A stretch of DNA of 64,000 nt from Mesodorylaimus sp. YZB2_4 (lineage: Eukaryota > Nematoda > Enoplea > Dorylaimida > Dorylaimidae). The DNA lies in the NCBI GenBank assembly GCA_030248295.1, contig JASANH010000457.1:124001-188000 (forward strand), read 5' to 3'. Numbering within the stretch: the stretch's first letter is position 1; every line of letters begins with the position of its first letter. A program made the translations under genes and the position numbers. The notes under the pieces were generated by a model. It was not told the origin of the DNA, did not search any database, and was given only the letters and a program-made list of their open reading frames with translations. This document shows, piece by piece, positions 22,286 through 33,564 of the stretch.

Positions 22286-22936
22286 AATGGGTGGCCACAT
22301 GGGTGCTAATACAGAATTTTCATAAATGGGAATTCAGTGGCGCCAGCCAAGGGCGTGGGCCAGAGAGTAAAAAGCAATAGCAATAGCACTGGGTTGGGGC
22401 AAAATTGTCCTCTCACAGACACACGTTTTTATTATTGGATGAATAAAGTTGCAGGAAATACCTGTTTCGAAGCAACATATCGCACTTTCTAATCTAACTA
22501 AACCATGCTGCCACAAACTAAAGCCTAGCCTGCTGTCTGCCCTACCCCAGCCAAATAACCCATAGCTTTTCAGATGCCAGCGCGTATCGCAAAATGATAC
22601 TACTGATTTTGACATTAATCAGGCCATTAATCAGGCATCAATCGATCAATTCAACATGATTTCTAAGCCTATCAATCGTATCGATTCATATCGGCTGTTC
22701 TCTCCGCAACAGAGCGGGAGCGACCTATGTCCTGAGAGCGCAGTCACAGAGAACTCGGAGAGCAGTATAAAATGTACCTCGGTTCCGTCTAAAAAGTCGA
22801 GGCATGGTATAAAATAGCCTCAAGAGAGTCATACCTACTTTACACTTTATCCCATAATCGCTGCGCTCTCACATACTGCAAGCAGTGTGCGGTTTGGCTT
22901 TGGTGGACATCGGCCGGTTCCGTTTGTAGTGCAAGG
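22286..22936. other. Intergenic upstream of LITAF gene 1
   Basis: No gene or repeat recognised. TATA-like words agtataaaatg (about 22764) and ggtataaaatag (about 22807) lie upstream of the LITAF start. Confidence 0.4.
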
Positions 22937-23541
22937 ATGGCGAAAAAGAAGAGTAAGAAACAAGGCAAACCATCGCCGAAAAAAACCGTTCCTAAGAAAC
23001 CCACACCGAAGAAAAAAGGGAAAAAGGGTAAAAAGAAATTGGCGGCTTCTGAAGCCGAGGAGACGGAAAACGAGAAAACAGGTATTTGTTCTTCCTTTTC
23101 CCGTCCCCATGATTAATTATCCGAAACAACCTCAGTGGAGCAATCTGCTATGACGACCGAGGCTACGACAACAGCTAATACTACTACTACTACTACGTCA
23201 GCGGAATCGCACGGTCAAATTGTGTTCGCGCCCATCAATTTTGAACAGCTGCCTGTCCAGTGCCTATGCCCGTACTGCCAGGAAGTAGTCACGACGCAGA
23301 CCACGTGGGTGATGGGTGTGTGCGCCTGGATAACTTGCGTCCTTTTCTTTACTAGCATCTGGTAAGTTTTGAACCCATTTGTTCCTACCGATAGCTCATT
23401 TCTACTTTATGTCTTAGCCTGGCGTACGGCTGCTGCTTGATCCCATGCTTCAGCCAGTGTTTCAAAGACGTCCAACATTCATGTCCCAAATGCCAGGCCT
23501 CTCTCGGTCGATGGCGCCGATGGACTTGCTGCAACAGCTGA
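22937..23541 (+). CDS. LITAF-domain protein 1, three exons
   Basis: Exons 22937-23081, 23136-23361 and 23418-23541 give 164 residues. A Lys-rich N-terminus (MAKKKSKKQGKPSPKK, KKKGKKGKKK) and a Thr-rich linker precede a LITAF domain: CLCPYCQEVVTTQT, a hydrophobic stretch (MGVCAWITCVLFFTSI), CCLIPCFSQCFKDVQ, then HSCPKCQASLG. LITAF/CDIP proteins are monotopic endosome/lysosome membrane proteins whose two CxxC knuckles form one zinc site around a membrane-dipping segment; both knuckles are intact here. The start ATG follows gtttgtag by eight bases, an acceptor-like site. Gene 2 at 26450 has the same intron phases (1 and 2). Likely cytosolic face of endosomal membranes. Confidence 0.85.
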
Positions 23542-23799
23542 TCGAGTTGCGCGTATGAAGAGAGGCAACCAAGGGGCTAGTGTGCCTAGGGTGATTAGGA
23601 ACAGGCATTGTCTTCTACAGAAATCCCCTCTCTCCTATCCTTCTGTGTCGTTATTGTGAAAATGCGCTGTCCTGACTGTGAGATCGTTATTTGTGAATAA
23701 AGTGCAGCGGACGTGATCAGGAGCCTGCACGTCAGGTCAGAGGTGATTTACTGCCCTGTCGGCCCTTTTCGAAAATGCCATTTTTTGAGAGCAGTAAGG

Positions 23800-23871
23800 A
23801 GCAGAATGGCGCAGTGGAAGCGTGCTGGGCCCATAACCCAGAGGTCCGTGGATCGAAACCACGTTCTGCTA
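23800..23871 (+). tRNA. Initiator tRNA-Met (CAT), copy 1
   Basis: A 72-base cloverleaf with complete stems: acceptor AGCAGAA/TTCTGCT, D stem GCGC/GCGT, anticodon stem CTGGG/CCCAG with loop CCCATAA, T stem CGTGG/CCACG. The A1:U72 pair, the three G:C pairs next to the anticodon loop and the T loop ATCGAAA are the hallmarks of eukaryotic initiator tRNA. No intron; CCA not encoded. Copy 2 is at 33493-33564. Confidence 0.97.
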
Positions 23872-24331
23872 GCCATTTTGCCACATTGCAGGTCCAGTAA
23901 TCCTGATCGTGAGATCATAAGTTCAGACATCACTCTGGCCCCCTTTTACTTGCTTCTCCCTCCCCTGGTATCGTCAATGCCGGCACGCTGTATGCCGTAT
24001 TTATGCATTTGAACCCAGTGCTATACACACGCACTGTAAGCCGCGTGAGGCAAAAAGGTTGGCACTACAATCCACCAGTGTTTTTACATTCTGCGCACTG
24101 AATTACTAATGAAAACAAAAAGCATCGATGGCAAAGTTCAGGAGTAAAAAATGATTTTCTATTTTAAACAGCAACAATATCATGTCGCCGGAACCAAGAG
24201 AAGGATTTTGCTCTCTTTTTCTCCATTGTACGTATGTACGTATACAAAACATAAAGCGGAGCAAGTGAGGAGGAAGTTTAGAAGCAAACGGAATAACATG
24301 CGCACATCCTGCAGAAACCATAGGACTGATT
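23872..24331. other. No gene seen
   Basis: Noncoding between the tRNA and the convergent secreted-protein gene. No clear T-run terminator directly after the tRNA: ccattttgcc follows, with T4. Confidence 0.45.
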
Positions 24332-25383
24332 TTACGGCCAGTAGTTGTAATGAATGCATGATTGGTCAGCTGGAGCGGGCACTGAGGTGCCACAGCTCGG
24401 ACAGACGTCATAGATTGACCAAGTGAACAATTCACACGTATGGTTCGCGCAACCAACGATATCTTGTTTGAAATTAAAACTTCGACACCAAATAGTCTTT
24501 TGGGTGCAAGCATCAGCGCAATCTTTGACCTGCGCAGCTGGCATTGTCTCGGTTGGAGTTTCGGTCATGCAAATGTCGGTTTTGTTGTAAATTATGTCGC
24601 ACACTGAATGGAAAACAATATCTTACATTTTCTGTGACTTCCTTACGGCTCGTGTAATTAGCACAGAATGACGGTGAACTTACTTCGTGTCAAGAGAGGG
24701 CTACTTTTTGTAAGAAAAATCATTCAAAAAGCTCATCCATTATTCAGAGTGCCCAGACCCTATCGACGTTGTCAAACTTGTTGTGGCCTTAAGGCTCTTG
24801 CTTATAGCGCTATGGTGACAATACTTATTCAATTTCTGGCGAGTAAATTTGGCTCATAAGCTATCGGAACTCCCAGAAAGACCAACAGTGAATCCTAGCA
24901 AGTCTGCACACACAGAGGTCTTTCACCTGCATGCTTGGGGTATCCAATCCTCTGAACTCAAAATCAGCTATTAGACCTGAAGCAAGTTCATGAATCCTGT
25001 GTTTCCGTTAATTACTTGCATGCATCTTAATTATTTCAAGGGTTGTATTTTAGAGGGACATGAAACGGGACAATTTTGAGGGCATGTTACCGAATGATTA
25101 CACTAGAGGAAACTTCTTAGTGCATAGTTCATAAAAGAAAACAGTAGGTACGGTATTCGAAACCTTGAATGCGGCAGAACCTCGCAGTTTATTGCCGAGA
25201 CTACTCCTATTCTCAGTTCGTGGAAGCAGATGCATCGCATCCTACTTCACAGCAGAAGGAACAAATGATAGCATACTGCACAGTTGTCGTTTTCTTACCT
25301 TGAGCAGCAGCATTAGTGCTGACGATTACGGCAAATAGTAGAGAGTATAGTAGCGCGTTATACTTCATTTCTTCCTGAGCCAT
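24332..25383 (-). CDS. Small secreted PAN/apple-like protein, two exons
   Basis: Exons 25383-25299 and 24603-24332 join (CAA G|GTAAGA, attcag|TG) for 118 residues. MAQEEMKYNALLYSLLFAVIV followed by STNAAA is a signal peptide. The mature part has Cys in DCADAC, WCRSFNF, GCANHTCELF and DVCPSC, which resembles the PAN/apple fold (CxxxC, C..F.y, C.L) of secreted adhesive proteins. The 695-bp intron is long for this region. Without the first exon the second would look like a random frame, so the splice is the main support. Expected to be extracellular; ligand unknown. Confidence 0.6.
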
Positions 25384-26449
25384 ATTTCCACTACGAACCG
25401 TGTTTTACCAAAAGTATGAGGTCCTTTATAAGATTTGAGACAATGGTCTCGGGTCCTGTGTGAATAGGAGGCACAATGAAACATACGTAAGAGATGGTAA
25501 ACGTGCGCATTCTATTGTCGCGTCGACTAAAAGTTTAATGAAGCACTATGCTTGGTCCACAAAGATGTTGTAGTTATGGAACGCCACATCGACTTCGACA
25601 CCAAGCATAAACAACTTAGTCCTCACTGACGACTACAATGACTAATCGGGTGACAATGGCAATGACCTCGGAATCATTTTGTTATAACAGTGGTAAAAAT
25701 GCATCCTGCCCATTACCCTATTGCATACTTATTACTTCGATCACATTACTCGAGCCATAAGCAAGGATCGAGCCCGCTCGACCATTATATTAACTCTGCT
25801 TGAGAGACTCTTTTCCTTCTAACTGAAAATTGATTTTCGGTTGTAAGCTACTGTATCACAAATAGACAACGGGAAGCGCCAGGCAAACTTTCAAACTGAA
25901 CGTAATAAAGACTTTCGATAAGAGATTGTAGCGCTCTTAAGTATTTGAAAACGTTTTCGTTTGACTCCCACGTGCAGTACTACCATTGTGAATTATCTAC
26001 CGCACCATCCATCCACCATCTCATCATCAATCGTCTTCACGTGTGTATTCTCTTTTTCTTTCGCGTCAAAGGCCGGTGATATTTTTTGCCATATTACAGC
26101 AGAAGTTCTCTTAAAATTTTAGACGATCAATCTGGAGGAGAGAGCACTGCTAAGATCATATTTGGCGTACAGCTTATTTTTAAAGGTATCTTCCTTGTGC
26201 GACCATTTTTTGTGCTAGCGTTTGCTAAAGAATCCATTGTCAACCAACCTCCATGTTTTACGCAATCCCACAGCAGAGGTTACACTGCCTTCTCCTCTGT
26301 CTAACCCTGGAACCCTATCTCTGTCGTCCAATTTTAGCTGATCGCCCATTTCAACTTTACAATCAACTCTCCTCTCGCGTGATTATCTACTGTGTATTTC
26401 GTGCAGCCATTCCTCGCACTCGCCCCGCTCTCCCTGTCGCGCCTACAGT
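25384..26449. other. Intergenic, divergent promoters
   Basis: Lies between the PAN-like gene (minus) and LITAF gene 2 (plus). No gene. A pyrimidine-rich tract ending in gcgcctacag directly precedes the LITAF 2 start codon. Confidence 0.45.
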
Positions 26450-27862
26450 ATGGGGTCGAATAACTCAGTTTCGAAGAAAAAAACTGTCAAGAAAAAGTCA
26501 AATGCAACATCATCAAAGTTGAAATCGAAGAAAACGACCTCTTCGAAATTAAAATCTAAGATGATGCGACTAAAGAAATCGACCGACATGAAACTTACGA
26601 AGGCCAAAGGTGCACAAGCAACTGCTGAGAATGCAGAAGAAACTGAAACAGAAGAATTGACTAAATCGGGATTATTTCGAGCTGCCATGAAAAAACGACT
26701 GGCCAAAGCAGCATCAGCTACGAAATTGCCGACCGGATCTGCCCAAACTAGTCAAGTCGAGGGTGAAGAGGAGGAAGCTGGGGAAGGCAAATTGACAAAG
26801 TCAGGAATGTTCCGCGAGGCAGTTAAAAAACGCCTGGCAGCTGCGAAGGAACAGCGAAAGATGACAGCATCTGTTCAACCTGAATCAGAAGCGGATGCGG
26901 AACCATCAGCGACTAGCCAATTGACCAAATCGGGGATATTACGAGCGAATATGAAAAAGCGATTAACCAAGGCGCTGGCTGCCAAATCGCAGGATGAAGC
27001 TGGGGCATCCGAAAAATTAGAATTTGACAAAGGTATAACTCCTTTTCCTTTCTTTCCGTGCCCAGACTCGAGTTATAGGACCAGTGGCAGAAGGATCCGC
27101 AGTTTCTGGGCCAGTCCCAATGGAGGGTGGCGAAGCGGCTGGTGAAGAGGAAGCTAATCAGGAACCGCTGGAAATCGTGTTTGCTCCGATCGAATTTGGA
27201 GAAGAACGGCAGATTTGCATTTGCCCGTATTGTGAGATCCCTATCCTGACCAAGATCAGGTACCGAGTGGGAATCGCTGCGCTCTTACTCTGCGTTGTTA
27301 CCTGGGCTACGAGCATTTGGTAAGAGGCTCCTTAAATGTGAGACTCGGGACCTGAAACTTGCTTGTCCTCCTCTCTAGTGCCTGCATCACCTCTGCTGCC
27401 ATGGCTACAGGAGCAGCAATTGGCATAACAGCAGGCTACGCAGCTGGAACTGCAGCCGTGACAGCTGGTGCGGCAGCGGGTACCGCAGCCGGTGCTGCTG
27501 CCGGTACTGCAGCTGGCACTGCAGCGGGTACTACAGCTGGTACTGCAGCAGGTACTGCCGGTACTGCAGCTGGCACGGCTAAAGGGACTGATTGCATTTG
27601 TAAATGTTGCAAATGCTGCGGCAAATGCATGAAGTGGTGCACTAAACTTTTCAAATGTATCAAATGCTGCCAGGACTGCAAATCTTGCAAGTGCCGTAAA
27701 CGGAAAGGCAAGTGCAAGTGCAAGTGCAAATGCAAATGTTGTAACAAGCGATGCATTAAATGCAAACGATGCAAGGATCGATTCCTCCAAGATATCGAAC
27801 ATTATTGTCCACACTGCGGGAAAGTGATGGGAAGGAAGAGGATTTGGACGATCTGCAACTGA
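26450..27862 (+). CDS. LITAF-domain protein 2 with Cys-rich metallothionein-like insert, three exons
   Basis: Exons 26450-27032, about 27079-27319 and 27379-27862 give about 435 residues (exon 2 may start at 27073). The first exon is Lys/Ser-rich with three copies of LTKSGxxRxxxKKRLxKA at about 26656, 26791 and 26920. Exon 2 has IVFAPIEF and the first zinc knuckle (CICPYCEIPILT), then a hydrophobic segment (VGIAALLLCVVTWATSI). Exon 3 does not continue as in gene 1. It inserts about 50 residues of Ala-Gly-Thr repeat, then about 61 residues with 23 Cys, mostly KC, KCC and CKC. The domain then closes with IEHYCPHCGKVMG. Both LITAF knuckles are kept, so the fold may still form with the insert looped out at the membrane. 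The insert could bind metal or be palmitoylated; this is inference. Confidence 0.8.
27450..27592 (+). repeat. Minisatellite of 12-bp units coding Ala-Ala-Gly-Thr
   Basis: Variants of gcagctggtact repeat about eleven times in frame inside exon 3 of LITAF gene 2. Length in multiples of 3 keeps the frame. Third-position changes between units show it is not a fresh expansion. Confidence 0.8.
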
Positions 27863-28352
27863 CTTGAGTTCATTGAATATATTGTAATTTTTTCTTTTGA
27901 CTATAGGCGAGTGGAGAGTACTTATAAGTGTGTGCTAGTAAAGCTGATGACCTTAGAACGCATGAAAGTCCATGGCTTCATTATCCGCATAGTGGAGGGT
28001 GTTCTCTATAAGCCTGGCGCTGTGAATGCGGAAAGAATACAACAAATGCTGCGTGTGGATGCATTTTTGGCTGTAAAAGAATGACTCCCTTATGCTGCTC
28101 ACCACAGACGAGATAAGTGCTAGAGCAATTAATACAGTAAACAGGCACAATCCTTCCAATTATTAGCGCTAGAGCAGTTTTACAAACAGCATAAAATCAT
28201 GAATTCAGGTTTTCTATTTCATACCTGAGACTACATTTCGAATCAAGACGAGCATACAACCCTCCAGGCTATCTATCTCACGCTATACTAAACCGAGTAC
28301 CCGAGAAATGAGCGAGGAAGCCACGTGCTAGATTCAACTCAGCTTGCACAAT
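27863..28352. other. Convergent 3' region
   Basis: Short gap between convergent LITAF 2 and ATPase genes. Nothing else seen. Confidence 0.5.
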
Positions 28353-31300
28353 TTACCAAGCCAATTTAGCCAAAATACCTCGAGGGTATTTACGAACAAA
28401 GAATTTACGGATCTCATCAAAAACTAAAATCATCGATCCCATGCCCAACGGAATTAAAAAATGATACCACTCCATGGGTTGCGTGTACATGTAATTCTGG
28501 ATTACAGGCAAGTAGACCGTGCACAAAACGACAGCCACCTCACCAAGCATGAAGAAGATCAGTTTGGTTTGGAATTTCTGGCGAAATATGGACTGATAAC
28601 GAGTACGCACGGCCAACAATGACCACAACTGGGTCATGACCAGGGAGATAAAAAAGGCTGTTTGACCTTTGTAATTCAGTTGCTTTTGTTGAAGTGGAGT
28701 GAGATGAGGGATCCAACCTTCCGTTTCCCAGTTGTTGAAGGCGAATAGGAGCTTGTTGGGGTAGACAGAACCGGATATCCGCATGGTCAGGAAGTACATG
28801 AAGAAGGCGATACTCGATTCCATCAGGCCCACAAAGAAGTAAGCGAAGAGGATGGTGCGAGGGTTGACCAATCGATCGGTGCGCGAGTCGCGTGGGGGTC
28901 GATGCATTATGTCGGCCTCGGCGTGCTCGTGGATCAGACCCAAACTACCGATCATATCAGACCCAATACAAATTGTGATCATTAGGAACGTGCTCAACGG
29001 TATGGGCATGCCCAAGAAAACGGTCGCTAAAACATGATGAGATTGGCTTGATCGAAAATTCCATTTTGCACTGATTACTTACCCAAAACAGGCAAAATTT
29101 CAGAGAATGAACCATTCGGGAAGAGATAGCAGATTACTTTTTTCAAGTTATCGAAAAGCAGACGGCCTTCTTTGATGCCCTTGACAATGGTTACGAAATT
29201 GTCGTCGAGCAGGACCATATTGGCTGCCTCTTTGCTGACATCACTGCCGCATATGCCCATGGCAACACCCAGATCTGCCGCCTTCAAAGCCGGAGCATCG
29301 TTGACTCCATCGCCTAAAATGACATTCGGTTTGTCAACTCGGCTTAAGTCGAAAAATCAGCTGCGCAATTTGCACCATAAATGCTTGTTGGTTGTCATAG
29401 TGGCGCTGGCTGTTCCAACTCGTGAGTAAGGTCTCCTCTGCTCACTCCATTTCCCGCTAGTGTCTATCACCTGCCTCGATTTTGAGTGCAATGGGAATGT
29501 TCTCCGACACGCCACAGAAGAGACTTATCATACCTGTCACAGCCACCACATCGCCACGCTCCCTCGATTCCTTCACAATCTGTAGCTTTTGTTGTGGCGT
29601 TGTCCTGGCAAAGACGACTTCGCGATGCTCCAGCACAAAATCCCATTGTTTCTGGGTCAACTGCCCAATCTCATTTCCAGTCACCACGATCGACTCGTCC
29701 GTAAATTTGCGCTTGGCTGGTGGGCGAATCCAATTTTTAAACTTCGCAATCAGCTTGTTCTCATCGACGACGATATTGTCATCATCTGAGTGCGGCACTT
29801 CTCTGATCACGTCGGCTATAGTTTTGACCATCCTGTGCGTGACGATATTGACGGCCCGAGCGACAGCCACGGCCGTGGTCGGCTGATCGCCAGTCACCAT
29901 CATGACGCGAATTTGAGCGTTGTGACACTCTTTTATCGAGGCGGCCACGCCTAAAGGTCAACAACAGTTATCCAGTCGATCTCTTATCCGGTTTATATTC
30001 AGCTAATCACTTGCCCCTTTTAGTCCTGCCTATCAGTATATATGCAGTAACGTTGCCTTACCTTCGCGAGGTGGATCAATAATGCCAGCCAGCCCCAGGA
30101 AGCACAGATCACTGAAAGAGAAACTGATAAGCCACACTTGAGCTACGCACAGATAGAATCATACCTCGTCCACTTGTCTTCGTCATCCATATTGAACTCA
30201 TATCCGTCGGGGTAATCTTTGTTATTTAGCTTGCGGTACGCAAATGCCAGAACTCGCTCTCCGTTTTTGGCCATCAACTCATTAACCTTCATTATTCTCC
30301 CAACCAGCGCAGAGTCCATGGCCATATCATCCCCATTGACCACGCCCTTGGTACACATGCCCAACACGTACTCGGGGGCACCTTTTAGAAAGATAATGTA
30401 GGTGAAAGGTTGGCCGCCATCGGCAGAACGAATGGAGTAGCTCGAGTTCTGGAATAGCTGACGATCAGTGACCTTGTGGACGGTCAGATGATACTTGGTA
30501 CGGGACGAAAAGGCGATCTCCTTGACGATAGGGGTGGAATCACGCAACACACTCGTGTCCACATACTCGTCGGCTGCTGTCAGAAGGGCAGCTTCAGTTG
30601 GATTACCAACGAATTTTCGTGGTACAGAATAACGACCTGATGTTCCTCGACGGAATCGTGGTGTTCCGTCATCCTCGTCTTCAACTTCGAACACGGTTTT
30701 GTTGCACAGGCACATAACTTGGCAGAGATAAGTCAGACATGGTTCAGCTAGGTTTCTTCCGATGTTGCGCAACGCAAAGCAGCCAGTGGTGGCCTTCTCT
30801 ACTTCGTCCAGTTGGATAGGTTTGCGCGCGCCTGGTTTGTTCACATCGACTTCTTCCGCTGCTACCTTGCCTCCTTTGTAATCGTTAACAATCCAAAGAT
30901 GATTAAGGGTCATGCGATTCTGAGTCAGCGTGCCTGTTTTGTCGGAGGCGATCAAGGTAGCGCTGCCCAAAGTCTCTAGGACGGTAAGCTTCTTGACCAG
31001 GATCTTGACAGTGTACATGCGTTTGGCGATCATAGTCAGAATCATGGCCAACGCCACAGGGGTACCTAAATGCAGAAGCATTATTGCAATGGGAAGATTC
31101 TTTGTAAATGTGTGAGGATTACGGCAGCTACATTACATCCTCATCTCAAACACCACAATTACTCACGGTCGCGCTGGCAAAGACCAGAAGGTCCAGGATC
31201 GCCTGACAATTTAGGGTACTGTGGCTATGAACTTGAGATCCCAGGCGTGTCCAGACCCACCCTTTGTGAACTTATCAGCTGCACAGATGGACAGTCGGGT

Positions 31301-32907
31301 CCTCGCCCTTACCTTCAGGCAGCAAGGAGACGACCACTGCGATACAATTAGTAATGACCATTGATAAGGTCAGGTAGTCGGGATGATAAGGTGCCACACC
31401 AGCATAATAGCCGACAACAACGATGGCGCACACTATGACTGCCATGACTGCCACCAGACCAGTGAAATAGTTGACTTCCCTTTGCAGACTGGTGGCCACA
31501 GATGACGTGCCCGAAGCCACGCGTGCGATCTTGCCCATAATCGTCCGATCGGCAGTATTGATTATGACACCTGTGGCTGACCCTTCCAATACGGAGCACC
31601 CGAAAAGGGCCAGGTTCCTCGTCTCGTAGATGTTCGGCTCAGCGTGGGTGGTCGAGAGCGGTATAGGTTCACTTTCGCCAGTAAGACTTGATTTCTCGAT
31701 TTTTGCTTGACTGACTTCGAAGACGCGCACGTCGGCTGGTATCTTATCGCCTGCACGAATACGCACGATATCTCCTACCACCAGGTCGCTAGCCTCTATA
31801 TTTTTCACATGACCGTCGCGTAATACTTGGCAATAAGTGGGCAGCAGGTTGGCGAAGCTGGCCATCAGGTTCGAGGAACGCCGTTCTTGAAGGAAGAAGA
31901 AGATGGCTTGGGCCATGATGACCACGAAGATGACCAGTGCCAATATGATATTGTAAATGTCTGGACTATCACCGCCCAGTGGTTTGTAGGCCAGGATGCA
32001 TAGCACGAATGCCACCCACAGCACCACGCCAAAACCACCGACCAAGCATTTGATAAAGGCCAGCCAGGCTGGAGTGATCTTCGGGGGAGACAGGACGTTG
32101 CGGCCGTCCCTTATTCGACGTTGGACTACCTAGAGTAGAGCAAAGGATCTTTTTATTTTTCCATGTATTCATTTTATTTACCTTGTTTGATTCTGAATTT
32201 TTTGTACTTGCTGTTTTTAGTGCGCATTTATGTGCTTCGCCAAGAATAAAATATAAATAGAATAGAAAATAGGATTCCTTCATATGGTGTAAGCGAGACT
32301 CCAGGGCCTCATAGGGACGACCACTCACCTGCGCCTCTGTCAAACCTCGCGTCAGACTCGTCTGATGACGGTTCTCCAACACCTCCAGTGCCACCAAGTG
32401 GTCATCGAGGGCCGCCTCCTTTGCGTAATCGATTGGTGGACCCTCGACTCTCTTGATCGAGAAACGAGATTGCACACGATCGAAAACTCTTTTCTTCGGC
32501 GAGGGCGGAGACGGGGCTGGCGAAATACGGATGCTCGAAGACGCCTCATCGACCTTGATTGCTGCTCGTCCTTGACTTGGAGCACTATGCATTCGACGGA
32601 ATTCGCGGACTTGTTTTCTTTGAATCGATAACTGATTGATCAGCTCGTAGACCTCTTGCTCGTCGGGCGCACTTGCCATAACGGAAGAGCGGCGTCGACA
32701 TTCTTGGAAAATATCTCTGGCGTTCATACGATCGATCTCGTTTTGGACTTCCGCCGACACAGTGTGGTAGACCACCGGCAGCCATAGCTCCTCCTTGGTC
32801 CTGGAATTCTTTCGGCTTAGCTGACTCGGCGCTGGTCCAGCAGTAGCCGATGCCACGTAACGTTCTTCTTCGGGCTCCATAGTCATTGTGAATTTGCTCG
32901 ACGCCAT
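28353..32907 (-). CDS. Divergent Na/K-ATPase alpha-like P-type ATPase, seven exons
   Basis: Exons 32907-32329, 32129-31313, 31065-30165, 30111-30062, 29950-29534, 29313-29083 and 29026-28353 total 3669 nt, 1222 residues, all GT-AG and in phase. A P-type pump: LTGESEPIP in the actuator, phosphorylation motif [22 protein letters not shown] and [20 protein letters not shown] in the P domain, and PEGT in M4. The C-terminal half matches Na/K-ATPase alpha ([24 protein letters not shown]). It is about 200 residues longer than usual because of a charged, Ser-rich N-terminal extension. In M6 the two ligand Asp of Na/K-ATPase become Cys and Asp (ITICIGSDM). In M5, SNIPE becomes SFSE, and the M8 Asp of QWAD is Ser. 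Catalysis looks intact but cation selectivity should differ. Similar to nematode CATP-type orphan pumps by my recollection. Upstream ctttag lies 10 bases before the ATG. Confidence 0.9.
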
Positions 32908-33492
32908 TTTTTAATTGCTAAAGGAAAGATTACGTCACGCGACTGATATCAGGTTCTAGGCCAATCAGCTACTGTCACCTGCCCCACTGTAGGAGCACCA
33001 GTGACCGGCAGGACACGAGAAAGTGCTTTCCACACCATCCAATGATTGAAATTACCTCGCCAAGACATTTATCGCGATGATGCCCCCATATCTACCGTAC
33101 TGTATCTTTCATTCAAACAGTGTCTGGTAATGGAAACGCAGCATAAACTGTGCTTACGGCGCCTTGAGCAAGTTCACAGCAGTATATCCGGCTCAAAGCG
33201 CGGTGTTATGTAGGATGTTCTCATTTGGGTTGAGCTCGCATTTTTATGGGCCTCTGGCACTTTCCGGTGATCATTGAGTAAAACTTGATTGTGTTGTGCG
33301 AACGGGAGTGATAAGCTGTCGGAAAATACCTCTTTGTACTTGCCAGCAGACTGTTGAAGTTTGCTTGACGTGGACCCCTCGGGACACGCTTGTCAGGCCC
33401 AAAGGAGCCACAGATATGCTGGCAAAGGTGTAACGGTTTATCGTATCAGTCACCTAAACCCGGAAAATGGCTGACTTAGCACAATTGGGAGG
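32908..33492. other. ATPase upstream region
   Basis: No gene seen. Contains a ccgtactgtatc word near 33105. Confidence 0.45.
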
Positions 33493-33564
33493 AGCAGAGT
33501 GGCGCAGTGGAAGCGTGCTGGGCCCATAACCCAGAGGTCCGTGGATCGAAACCACGCTCTGCTA
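33493..33564 (+). tRNA. Initiator tRNA-Met (CAT), copy 2
   Basis: 72 bases, identical to copy 1 except the seventh acceptor pair, which is G-C here (AGCAGAG/CTCTGCT) and A-T in copy 1. Anticodon loop CCCATAA, T loop ATCGAAA and the A1:U72 pair are kept. TTTTG follows six bases downstream of the gene as a short Pol III stop signal. Confidence 0.97.

Noticed and set aside
27332-27814. Minus-strand frames of 112 and 160 codons opposite LITAF gene 2
   Set aside because: Shadows of the GC-rich AAGT and CKC repeats on the coding strand.
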